Part shown: positions 52,387 to 61,846 of the stretch, piece after piece
Layout: the number at the start of each line of letters is the position of its first letter
Position numbering within the stretch: the stretch's first letter is position 1
Origin: Bacteroidia bacterium
GTDB lineage: Bacteria > Bacteroidota > Bacteroidia > Flavobacteriales > Flavobacteriaceae
Assembly: GCA_030427585.1 (NCBI GenBank)
Contig: JAUIBW010000008.1
Coordinates: 69,831 to 133,830 of the forward strand
DNA length: 64,000 bases
Reading direction: 5' to 3'
The notes under the pieces: model-generated
What the model was told of the DNA's origin: nothing
Databases searched by the model: none
The model's input: the letters and a program-made list of their open reading frames with translations, nothing else
Made by a program: the position numbers and the translations under genes

Positions 52387-52733
52387 ATCTTTAATTTTTG
52401 TGCCGAAAATATATGTTTTTCGCAAAATACACAATTAAAAAACTCCAAAAAATACAATCTTAACAATTTTAAAGAATCATTGATTTTTTCTAAAAAAATT
52501 AGATTTTCAACAGTTTATTTCAATTTTATTGAAATTTTTATAGTAAAAATCAAAAATCAATTACAGATCAATATTTTCTGTTTTTGTATTGATAGTCATT
52601 TTTTTGAATAAAAAATAATTAAAACAATAAATTAACATCAAATCATAGTGAAATTATCATATTAAAGTAAGATTGACTATTACACTTCAATCAATAAGCA
52701 TTTTAACAAATTAACACGCTAATAATCAAATCA
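52387..52733. other. AT-rich intergenic region
   Basis: 347 bp between leuS end and ald start, both minus strand. Very AT-rich with imperfect repeats but no clear terminator, gene or RNA family. It contains the ald promoter. Confidence 0.4.
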
Positions 52734-55700
52734 TTAACCAACCACATTTACAATTTTACCAGGTACTACGATTACCTTTTTAGGCACTCTACCGGCAAGT
52801 TGTTCCTGTGTTTTTTCATGAGCCATCACTGCTGCTTCGATCTCATCTTTGCTTAGATCTAATGATAACTCCATCGTAAAACGCATTTTACCATTAAACG
52901 AAATAGGGTATTGTTTGGTACTTTCTACCAGGTGTTTCTCTTCAAATACAGGAAATGCAGCCGTCGATATAGACTCATCATGTCCTAACTTTTGCCATAA
53001 TTCTTCGGCAATATGAGGTGCATAAGGAGAAATTAACACAAGTAAAGGTTCTAAAATTGCTCTAGAGGTACATTTCTGAGCTGTTAATTCATTTACTGCA
53101 ATCATAAAAGTACTTACCGATGTGTTAAACGAGAAGTTCTCGATATCTTCTTCTACCTTTTTGATCGTTTTATGCAATGTTTTTAAATTCTCTTTGGTAG
53201 GTTCGGTATCGGTTACACCAAACGTTTCTCCATCATGATATAGTTTCCAGAGTTTTTTAAGAAAAGAATGTACTCCTGTAATCCCGGCAGTATTCCAGGG
53301 TTTTGCTTGTTCTAATGGCCCCAGGAACATCTCGTATAATCGTAAACTATCGGCTCCATACTGCTCGCAAATACCATCTGGATTCACTACATTAAACCAT
53401 CGTTTTGACATTTTTTCTACTTCTCTGCCAACAGTAAAACTACCTTCTTCAATTACTTTACCATCATCTCCAATGAAAATTGCTGTTTTAAACTCATCCC
53501 AAAATTTTAACGCCTCGAAACTCATTATTTGATCTGAATTATCAATATTATTAACATCAATCCTGATAGAATCATAGGTTATATCTAAATTATATTTTTT
53601 CTCAAGAACATCTTTAATTAAAATTGGGTCAACCTCAAACAAATTCATTAACTCTTTGGCTAGTTCTAGATTCTTTGCAGTGAAAACTAACCCTGATTCT
53701 GAAGAAGGTTTTAATTCATTACCTGAAACTGAAATTAGATAATCATGAGAGACATATATATTTGATCTAACTGAAACATATTTAAATGCATCTAAATCGG
53801 GATATGAAATATTTCCTTTAGTATCTATTTCAATATCCGATTCATCGACAACTCTAACATTTATTCTATAAACTAACGCACTGGTTCCCAAAATCATCCC
53901 CTGATTGATCAGTTTTTTAAATGGCTCATCAACAAAAACATATCCTCTGTCTTTTAAGAATTTGGTCCAGAAACGAGCATATAACAGGTGACCTGTGGCA
54001 TGTTCGCTCCCTCCTATATATAAATCTACGTTTTGCCAGTATTGCATCGCTTCCGCGGAAGCGAATTCATAATCATTATTAGCATCCATATATCGAAACG
54101 GGTACCATGAGCTTCCTGCCCAACCCGGCATCGTATTTAATTCTAAAGGAAACACACTAGTGTGATTTATAAGATCATTAGAGACCACCTCATTTTTCTC
54201 TACGTCCCATGCCCAAACATCGGCACGTCCCAATGGTGGTTCCCCGGTTTCTGTAGGCAAATACTTTTCTACTTCGGGTAATGCCAACGGTAAATGTGCA
54301 ACATCAATCATCTGTGGCATCCCGTCTACATAATACACCGGAAACGGCTCTCCCCAATAGCGTTGACGACTAAATACGGCATCGCGCAATCTATAATTGG
54401 TTTTACCCTGTCCCTGACCTAGTTTTTCTAACTCATAAATAGCCCTTTTGGTTGCTTTTTTATAGTTTAATCCATTCAGGAAATCAGAATTGGTGATGAT
54501 GGTCTTTTCTTTATCGGCAAACGCTTCTTCAGAGATATCTACCCCTTCAAAAATATTAGTGATAGCTGGCATACCCGGTTTGGCAGCAAAATATTTCGCA
54601 AAATCATAATCTCTCTGATCTCCACAGGGTACTGCCATCACAGCACCGGTACCATATCCTGCCAATACATAATCTCCGATCCAGATGGGTACGGGTTCTT
54701 TGGTAAACGGGTGCTCTGCATAGGCCCCTGTAAACACACCACTAATCGTTTTTACATCTGCCATACGCTCACGTTCGCTACGTTTGGCCGTCGCTTCGAT
54801 ATAGGCTTCTATAGCTGCTTTCTGCTCGGGAGTTGTTATTTTGGCAACCAATTCATGTTCTGGAGCTAATGTCATAAATGTAGCCCCAAAAATAGTATCG
54901 GGACGCGTGGTAAATACTTCGATAGTAGCTTCATGATCTTTCACATTAAAGGTAACACTTGCTCCTTCAGATCTTCCTATCCAATTGGTTTGAGAATCTT
55001 TTAATGGTTGTGGCCAATCAATTTTATCCAAACCATCCAGCAAACGTTGCGCATAAGCAGAGATACGCATGCTCCACTGTGTCATTTTTTTGCGAACTAC
55101 AGGATAACCTCCACGTTCTGAAACTCCGTTTACGATTTCATCATTGGCTAACACGGTCCCTAATTGTGGGCACCAGTTTACTTCGGTTTCTGCTAAATAG
55201 GTTAACCTGTATTTTAGCAGCACTTCTTGTTTTTCTTTGGGAGAAAAATTATTCCAGTCTGCAGCTGTAAATGCTGTTATATCTTCATCACAAACTGCAT
55301 TTACTTTTGCGTTTCCTTCTGAGGTAAAGATAGCTTCGAGATCATCAATCGTTCTTGCTTTATCTGTATCTTTATCATACCACGAATTAAATAGCTCTAT
55401 AAAGATCCATTGTGTCCATTTATAAAAATTAGGATCACTGGTTTTTACCTCACGACTCCAATCAAAAGAGAAGCCAATTTTATCTAATTGCTCACGATAA
55501 CGAGCTATATTTTCTTTGGTAGTTATTGCAGGATGCTGCCCTGTCTGGATAGCATACTGCTCTGCTGGCAATCCAAAAGAATCATATCCTTGCGGATGTA
55601 ATACATTAAATCCTTTATGGCGTTTATATCTTGCGTAGATATCACTGGCAATATATCCCAGCGGGTGCCCAACATGTAATCCTGCACCCGATGGATATGG

Positions 55701-55820
55701 AAACATATCCAATACGTAGTATTTAGGTTTATCACTGTTATTACCAGCTTTAAAAGTGCCATTTTCTGCCCAATATTTTTGCCACCTGGCTTCAATAGTA
55801 TTAAAATCGTAGCTCATCAT
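52734..55820 (-). CDS. leuS: Leucyl-tRNA synthetase with enlarged pre-KMSKS insertion
   Basis: 1028 residues. HIGH motif GAGLHVGHPLGYIASD, editing domain with ETEVNWCPQLGTVLANDE and TTRPDTIFGATFM, GSEHATGHLLYARFW, and KMSKS loop reading VEKMSKRWFNVVNPD. About 160 residues separate MILGTSALVYR (642) from KMSKR (about 803), against roughly 50 in the E. coli enzyme. This inserted stretch (about 650-780) is visibly more AT-rich than the rest of the gene. Bacteroidota LeuRS are usually longer than E. coli's, but this is large. It should still charge tRNA-Leu, as all core blocks are intact. Confidence 0.93.
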   Translation of the reverse strand: MMSYDFNTIEARWQKYWAENGTFKAGNNSDKPKYYVLDMFPYPSGAGLHVGHPLGYIASDIYARYKRHKGFNVLHPQGYDSFGLPAEQYAIQTGQHPAITTKENIARYREQLDKIGFSFDWSREVKTSDPNFYKWTQWIFIELFNSWYDKDTDKARTIDDLEAIFTSEGNAKVNAVCDEDITAFTAADWNNFSPKEKQEVLLKYRLTYLAETEVNWCPQLGTVLANDEIVNGVSERGGYPVVRKKMTQWSMRISAYAQRLLDGLDKIDWPQPLKDSQTNWIGRSEGASVTFNVKDHEATIEVFTTRPDTIFGATFMTLAPEHELVAKITTPEQKAAIEAYIEATAKRSERERMADVKTISGVFTGAYAEHPFTKEPVPIWIGDYVLAGYGTGAVMAVPCGDQRDYDFAKYFAAKPGMPAITNIFEGVDISEEAFADKEKTIITNSDFLNGLNYKKATKRAIYELEKLGQGQGKTNYRLRDAVFSRQRYWGEPFPVYYVDGMPQMIDVAHLPLALPEVEKYLPTETGEPPLGRADVWAWDVEKNEVVSNDLINHTSVFPLELNTMPGWAGSSWYPFRYMDANNDYEFASAEAMQYWQNVDLYIGGSEHATGHLLYARFWTKFLKDRGYVFVDEPFKKLINQGMILGTSALVYRINVRVVDESDIEIDTKGNISYPDLDAFKYVSVRSNIYVSHDYLISVSGNELKPSSESGLVFTAKNLELAKELMNLFEVDPILIKDVLEKKYNLDITYDSIRIDVNNIDNSDQIMSFEALKFWDEFKTAIFIGDDGKVIEEGSFTVGREVEKMSKRWFNVVNPDGICEQYGADSLRLYEMFLGPLEQAKPWNTAGITGVHSFLKKLWKLYHDGETFGVTDTEPTKENLKTLHKTIKKVEEDIENFSFNTSVSTFMIAVNELTAQKCTSRAILEPLLVLISPYAPHIAEELWQKLGHDESISTAAFPVFEEKHLVESTKQYPISFNGKMRFTMELSLDLSKDEIEAAVMAHEKTQEQLAGRVPKKVIVVPGKIVNVVG

Positions 55821-55846
55821 TCTGAAATTAAGACCGCAAATTTACT

Positions 55847-55880
55847 AAAACCTTCAAGGTTTAGAAAACCTTCAAGGTTT
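55847..55880. repeat. Tandem copies of a small palindrome
   Basis: The 16-mer AAAACCTTCAAGGTTT occurs at 55847-55862 and again at 55865-55880. Each is itself a near-palindrome (AACCTT/AAGGTT around C). The second copy reaches the 3' end of the ketopantoate reductase gene, so it may act as its terminator. Confidence 0.6.
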
Positions 55881-56802
55881 ATTTACGTGCTTTTGACTCC
55901 ATTACTTGCAAACAACTATATATAAAGGTATTTGCAGGTGTTGAAATACCCAATTTCATTCCTTGTTTTACGATAAAGCCATTAAAATTATCTAATTCTG
56001 AAGGTCTGCCCTCCATAATATCACGTTGCATAGAGGCCGTAGAATCATAGGGTTGTTTACCAATAAAAGCCATAATCCGAGATACGATATCTACTGGTAA
56101 CAAAACTCCTTTAGCAATACCTACTTCATAAATCTCGGTAGCTGTTTGTTCTAAAATACGATGGGTTTCCGGGTTTTCATATACCTCTCCGATTGTAGCA
56201 CGAGTAAGTGCACCAATACCACTAACTGTAGTAATAAACATAAATTTGCTCCAGATATCTACTTCAATATCTTCAGAAATTGTATTGCTAAACCCTGCTT
56301 CATCGAATACCTCTTTTACTACCTGCAGGCGATCTGTTTTATTTTTGTCTAATTCGCCAAAAACAATTTCGGGTGGGTGGCCAAAATGAGAAATGATACC
56401 AGGGCTTTCTATCTTACTATAGATTTTACATAATCCTCCCAATACATGTTTTGCATCTACTACAGCACATACTTTTTCTGCATTATCGGCTCCATTCTGC
56501 AATGGGATAACAATTGTATCTTCTTTTAAAATAGGATGAATTGATTTTGCTGCCTCGGCTACCTGCCATGATTTGGTACATATTAATACAATATCTGCTT
56601 TTTCTATAGTATCAATCTGATCGGTTGCACAAAACGGGTGAGTTACAAAATCCCCGTTGATACTTTTAACGTGTAATCCATTATTTTTAATGGCTTCGAG
56701 GTGCTTTCCTCTGGCCACCAAAGTTACTTTTTGGCCTGAATTAGCAATTTTTCCTCCAAAATACCCTCCAACCCCACCAACTCCAATAATGACTATATGC
56801 AT
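55879..56802 (-). CDS. panE: 2-dehydropantoate 2-reductase (ketopantoate reductase family)
   Basis: 307 residues. N-terminal NADP-binding IIGVGGVGGYFGGKIA, CTKSWQVAEAAKSI, PLQNGADNAEKV (the P-x-Q-N-G motif) and catalytic-lysine region WSKFMFITTVSGIGALTRA, then the helical domain with SELDNFNGFIVKQG. Reduces ketopantoate for pantothenate synthesis if it is the true PanE; paralogues of other specificity exist. Confidence 0.88.
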   Translation of the reverse strand: MHIVIIGVGGVGGYFGGKIANSGQKVTLVARGKHLEAIKNNGLHVKSINGDFVTHPFCATDQIDTIEKADIVLICTKSWQVAEAAKSIHPILKEDTIVIPLQNGADNAEKVCAVVDAKHVLGGLCKIYSKIESPGIISHFGHPPEIVFGELDKNKTDRLQVVKEVFDEAGFSNTISEDIEVDIWSKFMFITTVSGIGALTRATIGEVYENPETHRILEQTATEIYEVGIAKGVLLPVDIVSRIMAFIGKQPYDSTASMQRDIMEGRPSELDNFNGFIVKQGMKLGISTPANTFIYSCLQVMESKARK

Positions 56803-57047
56803 ATTTTAAATTTATTTTACAGCACAACACCATTTACACTTTATAATTTATTGTAATAAAATTCAAAGTACAACTGGTATAAGATTATTTTTAAGTATAC
56901 GTTATTCAAATGTAATCAAACTATATCATAAAAACAGATCCTTTTATATAATGGGGTTAACTTGAGTAATTTATTCTAAAATGAGGTACGTTTTAGAATA
57001 AAAAGTCTCGCTAACTTTATTATTTTTACGCACAAATCCATTTATTT

Positions 57048-57926
57048 ATGAGCTCATCTTTTGAAAAATACCAAAAACGACGACTAATCTCTTCTTATTT
57101 TTCTGTGGTTATTAGTATTTCTTTGGTATTATTTTTATTGGGCTTATTAGGCTTATTGGTATTAAATACTAAAAAAGTAGCGGATCATTTTAAAGAAAAA
57201 ATTGCACTCACTATTTATTTAAAAGATACCGCCAAAGATGTTGAAATCAAACAATTAGAAAAAACTCTGGCACTGGCAGAATATACTAAATCGACTGCTT
57301 TTATTTCTAAAGATAAAGCTGCCGAGGAACACAGTAAAGATATCGGAGAAAATTTTATGGATTTTCTTGGGTATAACCCGCTTCAGAATTCTATCGACGT
57401 ATATTTAAAAGCTGATTTTGTAGATCAGGCAAAAATTGAAGAAATAAATGCTTCTATCATCAAAAAAGATTTTGTAGATGAAGTAATTTACGACAAACCT
57501 TTGATCTCATTATTAAACGATAATATAAAACGTATTAGTTTTTGGGTACTTCTTATTAGTGGTATTTTTACTTTTATTGCCGTGTTGCTTATTAATAGTT
57601 CTATACGTTTATCGGTATATTCAAAAAGGTTTATCATCAAAACTATGCAAATGGTAGGAGCTACAAAAAAATTTATTCGTAGGCCTTTTGTATGGAAAAG
57701 TGTGCGATTAGGCATGATAGGAGCAATTGTAGCTTTAATTGGTGTTGGGATTGTATTATATTATCTTAATAAAACATTCCCAGAACTGGCATTGCTTGAT
57801 GACAAAATCTTACTTATTATTTTATTTGCTGGTATTTTTGGGATTGGTGTACTTATTACATGGATCAGTACATTCTTTGCTACACAACGATTCTTAAACC
57901 TAAGAACCGATGAATTATACTATTAA
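57048..57926 (+). CDS. ftsX: Cell-division ABC permease FtsX
   Basis: 292 residues. Cytoplasmic N-terminus SSFEKYQKRRLISSYFS, first membrane segment (about 20-42), a periplasmic domain (about 45-165, KKVADHFKEKIALTIYLKD), then three C-terminal segments with KRFIIKTMQMVGATKKFIRRPF. With FtsE it controls peptidoglycan hydrolases at division. No ftsE is next to it, as is usual in Bacteroidota. It heads the run to truB. Confidence 0.9.
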   Translation: MSSSFEKYQKRRLISSYFSVVISISLVLFLLGLLGLLVLNTKKVADHFKEKIALTIYLKDTAKDVEIKQLEKTLALAEYTKSTAFISKDKAAEEHSKDIGENFMDFLGYNPLQNSIDVYLKADFVDQAKIEEINASIIKKDFVDEVIYDKPLISLLNDNIKRISFWVLLISGIFTFIAVLLINSSIRLSVYSKRFIIKTMQMVGATKKFIRRPFVWKSVRLGMIGAIVALIGVGIVLYYLNKTFPELALLDDKILLIILFAGIFGIGVLITWISTFFATQRFLNLRTDELYY

Positions 57927-57985
57927 TGTAAATTAACCTGAACAGCTACGTCTACTAATTTAAAACTACTAATCTAGATGCACTA

Positions 57986-58393
57986 ATGGGTAAAATTGCT
58001 AAAATATACCTTTCGATCATTTTTGTACTTTTTGTTGCGTTTATGGTAGCAGTAATACAAACATTTCGGCCTGTACGTAATGTGCAACCCGATGATGTTA
58101 TGAAGATTGAAGGAATTGTAACCAACATACAAGAAGGACCGGGGTTTGATATTGTAATTACCCTCAAAAATGATAAACACCATTACTATATTAATCGTGG
58201 ATTACAATATCAACTAACTGTAGAACAATTACGTTCTGATATTCTTAATAAAAAAGTTACTTTGTATGGTATAGAAAGATGGACTATATTTACCCGTGAT
58301 AAAAATATGGGGCATATATCAAAATTAATAATTGATGATACTATAATATTTAACGAAATTGATAACGATGAGCATGAAAAAACAATCCAATAA
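57986..58393 (+). CDS. Small single-anchor protein of unknown function
   Basis: 135 residues. One N-terminal membrane segment (IYLSIIFVLFVAFMVAVIQTF), then a beta-rich domain (MKIEGIVTNIQEGPGFDIVITL, HYYINRGLQYQLTVEQL, LYGIERWTIF) that may form a small barrel outside the membrane. I do not recognise it. It sits between ftsX and the DUF3098 gene, overlapping the latter by 26 bp, and so is probably expressed with them. Confidence 0.75.
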   Translation: MGKIAKIYLSIIFVLFVAFMVAVIQTFRPVRNVQPDDVMKIEGIVTNIQEGPGFDIVITLKNDKHHYYINRGLQYQLTVEQLRSDILNKKVTLYGIERWTIFTRDKNMGHISKLIIDDTIIFNEIDNDEHEKTIQ

Positions 58394-58637
58394 AAACACA
58401 CCAAAACCTGATTTTATTTTTGAAAAGAAAAACTATATCGTTATGGCCATAGGGATAGCAGTAATTGCTCTTGGTTTTATCCTAATGGCAGGAGGAGGAA
58501 GTGATGATCCTAATGTTTTTAATCCAGATATCTATAATTTTAGAAGAATTCGATTGGCCCCAACCATTGTTTTAATTGGTTTTGGTATTGAAATTTATGC
58601 TATTCTTCTAGATCCCAATAAGAAGAAAAAACAGTAA
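58368..58637 (+). CDS. DUF3098 membrane protein
   Basis: 90 residues from the ATG at 58368 (58374 is an alternative; the longer frame begins at a TTG). Two membrane segments with FIFEKKNYIVMAIGIAVIALGFILMAGG and LAPTIVLIGFGIEIYAIL, a pattern of DUF3098 proteins, which lie between ftsX and uppP in many Bacteroidota. Function unknown, division or envelope related by context. Confidence 0.85.
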   Translation: MSMKKQSNKNTPKPDFIFEKKNYIVMAIGIAVIALGFILMAGGGSDDPNVFNPDIYNFRRIRLAPTIVLIGFGIEIYAILLDPNKKKKQ

Positions 58638-58663
58638 TGTATCATTTTATTTTACGGTAGTTA

Positions 58664-58671
58664 TATATTTG
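58664..58671 (+). promoter_or_regulatory. TAnnTTTG promoter element for uppP
   Basis: TATATTTG matches the consensus and lies 30 bp before the uppP ATG, so uppP-truB may be transcribed independently of ftsX. Confidence 0.5.
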
Positions 58672-58701
58672 CGTCAAATTTAAGAAATCCCAAAATTCTC
58701 T

Positions 58702-59496
58702 ATGGAAATCATCGATGCAATTATTCTAGGCATAGTACAAGGGCTTACCGAATTCTTACCGGTTTCTTCTAGTGGTCATCTTGAGCTTGGCAAAGCTATT
58801 TTAGGTGACCAAAGTGTACCAGAAGAATCTTTACTTTTTACTGTAGTCTTACATTTTGCAACCGCACTAAGTACTATTGTAGTGTTTAGAAAAGATATAG
58901 TAGAGATTGTAAAAGGACTATTGAAATTCGAAAAAAACGAAGAAACTCTCTTTTCTTTTAAAATCATTATTTCTATGATTCCTGCTGTTTTAGTAGGTTT
59001 ATTTTTTGAAGAACAATTAGAAAAACTTTTTGGAGACAATATTATGTTTGTTGGGTTTATGTTGCTCATTACAGCTGCGCTATTATGGTTTGCAGATAAA
59101 GCAAAAAGCACTAGAAAATCGGTTAGCAACTCAAATGCATTCGTAATTGGCGTTGCCCAGGCAATAGCAATGCTTCCCGGAATTTCGAGAAGTGGAGCAA
59201 CAATATCTACTTCGGTATTGTTAGGAAATGACAAAACCAAAGCCGCTCGCTTTTCTTTCTTAATGGTTATCCCCTTGATTTTTGGAAAAATTGCCAAAGA
59301 TATACTTAGTGGTGATCTTACATTCTCATCAGAAAACAATATTCCTTTGGCACTTGGCTTTCTGGCTGCGTTTATCTCAGGACTTTTTGCATGTACCTGG
59401 ATGATTTCTTTGGTTAAAAAGAGTAAGTTAACTTATTTTGCCGTATATTGTATACTTGTTGGCTTATTAGCCATCAGTTTTGGTTTTATTAAATAG
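58702..59496 (+). CDS. uppP: Undecaprenyl-diphosphatase
   Basis: 264 residues, seven or eight membrane segments. Catalytic motifs: GIVQGLTEFLPVSSSGHLEL (E-F-L-P-x-S-S-S-G-H) and MLPGISRSGATIS (P-G-x-S-R-S-G). It dephosphorylates undecaprenyl pyrophosphate so the lipid carrier can be reused for peptidoglycan. 12 bp upstream of truB. Confidence 0.95.
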   Translation: MEIIDAIILGIVQGLTEFLPVSSSGHLELGKAILGDQSVPEESLLFTVVLHFATALSTIVVFRKDIVEIVKGLLKFEKNEETLFSFKIIISMIPAVLVGLFFEEQLEKLFGDNIMFVGFMLLITAALLWFADKAKSTRKSVSNSNAFVIGVAQAIAMLPGISRSGATISTSVLLGNDKTKAARFSFLMVIPLIFGKIAKDILSGDLTFSSENNIPLALGFLAAFISGLFACTWMISLVKKSKLTYFAVYCILVGLLAISFGFIK

Positions 59497-59508
59497 CCCC
59501 CATCTATA

Positions 59509-60216
59509 ATGCTAACCGAACAAAATTACAAAGACGGTCAAGTTCTTTTGATCGATAAACCGTTGCAATGGACATCTTTCCAAGTTGTAAATAAACTTCG
59601 TTGGCTTATCCGGAAAAATTTTGGTATCAAAAAAATTAAAGTAGGCCATGCAGGAACACTAGATCCTCTTGCAACAGGATTATTACTTATCTGTACAGGA
59701 AAATATACCAAGCGCATACAAGAATTTCAAGGACAAGCCAAAGAATACACTGGTACAATAGTACTTGGCGCCACAACACCTTCTTATGATTTAGAAACCG
59801 AGATTAATCAGACTTTTCCTGTAGATCATATTTCTGAACAAAATATTCATAAAACAACATCTCTTTTTATCGGAGAAATAGAGCAGTACCCTCCGATTTT
59901 TTCGGCTTTAAAAAAAGATGGTAAACGATTGTATGAATATGCTAGAGAAGGAGAAACTGTAGAAATTAACTCTCGAAAAATTACTATAACCGAATTTGAA
60001 ATCACTAAAATCAAATTCCCCGAAGTAGAGTTTAAAGTTGTATGTAGCAAAGGGACATATATCAGATCATTGGCGCATGATTTTGGAAAAGCATTAAATA
60101 GTGGGGCTCACTTAACTGTTTTAAGAAGGACTAAAATAGGATCGTTTTCGGTTGAAGATGCGACTACAATTGAGTCTTTTAAAAACCAGTTACACCCAAA
60201 AATTGAAACTACATAA
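59509..60216 (+). CDS. truB: tRNA pseudouridine-55 synthase
   Basis: 235 residues. Catalytic region KVGHAGTLDPLATGLLLICTGKYTKRI with the active Asp in G-T-L-D-P, YPPIFSALKKDGKRLYEYAREGE and KGTYIRSLAHDFG. It makes pseudouridine 55 in the T-loop. Short C-terminus, normal for Bacteroidota. Confidence 0.95.
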   Translation: MLTEQNYKDGQVLLIDKPLQWTSFQVVNKLRWLIRKNFGIKKIKVGHAGTLDPLATGLLLICTGKYTKRIQEFQGQAKEYTGTIVLGATTPSYDLETEINQTFPVDHISEQNIHKTTSLFIGEIEQYPPIFSALKKDGKRLYEYAREGETVEINSRKITITEFEITKIKFPEVEFKVVCSKGTYIRSLAHDFGKALNSGAHLTVLRRTKIGSFSVEDATTIESFKNQLHPKIETT

Positions 60217-60249
60217 AATATTGTAGAATAAAAGTAGTTATAATTACCT

Positions 60250-60942
60250 ATGGAATTTGTAGAAAAACATAAAGCTTTGATTATCACATCGATGTTGATG
60301 GGAATCGTTGTTCTAAGTCTTTACAATATCAATATGATAAATAAGCAAAAAGAACAATCTGAAATCTTAATGGAAATCCCCGAAGAGTTTCTTTCTGAAG
60401 AAGAAGAGCCCGAAGAAGAACTAATCGCTCAGGAAGATCGACAATTAATTGCTGCCAAAAGAACACATGCCGCTTTTAATGAGGATTTTGAAGACCCGGA
60501 AGAGTTTGAGCAACGAATGAAATCCTTAACAGAAGCTGAAACTTCTGCAGAAGAAAGTGAAGAAGCTGCACCAACAGAAGGAGAGGTTGCTATTGATGAA
60601 AAGGAAGAAAATGAAGCTGAAAAAAAGGATAAACCAGAACCCGAAGGTAAAGAAACCAACAATAGAAACAGTTCTCTTACGTATAGCTTAAAAAACAGAA
60701 AATCTATAGACCTACCTAATCCTGTATATACATGTAATGGAAGCGGTAAAGTAGTAGTAAAAATCGAAGTCAATAAAAATGGATATGTCATTCATACCAA
60801 AATAGACAAGAGAAACTCTACTACACGAAACGAATGCCTTTTTGACAATGCTATGGATTATGCCAGAAAAGCCCTATTCTCTCGTTCTGATATCGAAGAA
60901 CAAAAGGGTACTATTACATATTACTTTAATTACGGGTCTTAA
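60250..60942 (+). CDS. TonB-like energy-transducer family protein
   Basis: 230 residues. One N-terminal membrane segment (ALIITSMLMGIVVLSLYNI), a long acidic Glu-rich linker (about 45-140) instead of the usual Pro/Lys one, and a C-terminal TonB_C-like domain (GKVVVKIEVNKNGYVIHTKIDKR ... GTITYYFNYGS). It may span the periplasm to touch outer-membrane receptors, though the acidic linker makes a different partner possible. No ExbB/ExbD genes nearby. Confidence 0.75.
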   Translation: MEFVEKHKALIITSMLMGIVVLSLYNINMINKQKEQSEILMEIPEEFLSEEEEPEEELIAQEDRQLIAAKRTHAAFNEDFEDPEEFEQRMKSLTEAETSAEESEEAAPTEGEVAIDEKEENEAEKKDKPEPEGKETNNRNSSLTYSLKNRKSIDLPNPVYTCNGSGKVVVKIEVNKNGYVIHTKIDKRNSTTRNECLFDNAMDYARKALFSRSDIEEQKGTITYYFNYGS

Positions 60943-60943
60943 G

Positions 60944-61558
60944 CTATAGTAGTTTCAATATATCCTCTGCAATATTTGCACCTTTGTCCTTGTTATACCA
61001 AACCTGTAAATCTTGCTTAAATTCTGGATCTAAGCTACCGTGTTGTTCTTTATAATCATTTACCATTTGTGTCGCTACAGAAGGTCTGGGACCCCATGAA
61101 TTTAATACCTCTTTGGTTTGATTATCATATACAATTAATTTAGGTATTGATTTTCCTCCATTGGTTAAAAAATTATTCATCAATTCATCGTGATCATCTC
61201 TAGAGATGATTTTTAAATCTATTCCATCATTTAATTCTGCAAGTTTATTCAATACAGGTAATACATGTGCAGCATCTCCACACCATCCCTCTGTTAACAC
61301 TACCCAGGTTACATTTAGATCAGCATTAGAAAATGAAGCGCTAATCGACTCGTCTATTTTCAAAGTCTTATCCCATCGTTTCATTCTACGGTCATTAAGC
61401 ATACTATAATTTGTTAATGGTTCAGATTGTTCATGACCAGTAGATTTATTTTCGGTTAACAAATCACTAATTAGATTTTTGTATTCCTGGTATGTGTAGG
61501 AATTATTAATTCCTTGAGTTATCAATTCGGGTATTGTCATTGTAGTAGGTTGTTCCAT
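60944..61558 (-). CDS. Thioredoxin-like protein with atypical active site
   Basis: 204 residues from the ATG at 61558; ten extra upstream codons are hydrophobic and not family-like. Thioredoxin fold about 60-170: NVTWVVLTEGWCGDAAHVLPVLNKLAE, with a single Cys (W-C-G-D-A) in place of C-x-x-C, then cis-Pro GGKSIPKLIVYD. Similar to Bacteroidota thioredoxin-family proteins of unknown substrate. The single Cys suggests it is not a normal dithiol reductase. Confidence 0.85.
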   Translation of the reverse strand: MEQPTTMTIPELITQGINNSYTYQEYKNLISDLLTENKSTGHEQSEPLTNYSMLNDRRMKRWDKTLKIDESISASFSNADLNVTWVVLTEGWCGDAAHVLPVLNKLAELNDGIDLKIISRDDHDELMNNFLTNGGKSIPKLIVYDNQTKEVLNSWGPRPSVATQMVNDYKEQHGSLDPEFKQDLQVWYNKDKGANIAEDILKLL

Positions 61559-61846
61559 AATTATAGGTTTCAAAAATAGGTAAAACAATCTTTTTATATC
61601 AAAAACGCATAGATCAAAATCGTATAACTATCAATTTTTGAAGGTTTTCTATACATAGACGATAGTTATCTTTAAAACTTACAGATATTCTATACACCCT
61701 GAAAACAGTGAGTATGTTTATACGGTTAATAGTGTACTCTGCATACGATTAGATTTGAATCTTTGTATTCCAATCTTTTTTTAGATTTTGATATAAAACA
61801 AACGTATATATTATCATAAAAAATAGCTCATAACTAATATAATTAT

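Noticed and set aside
52687..52736. Paired TAACA near the leuS end
   Set aside because: Spacing is 8 bp and it lies at the end of a gene, so it does not fit the phased pattern.
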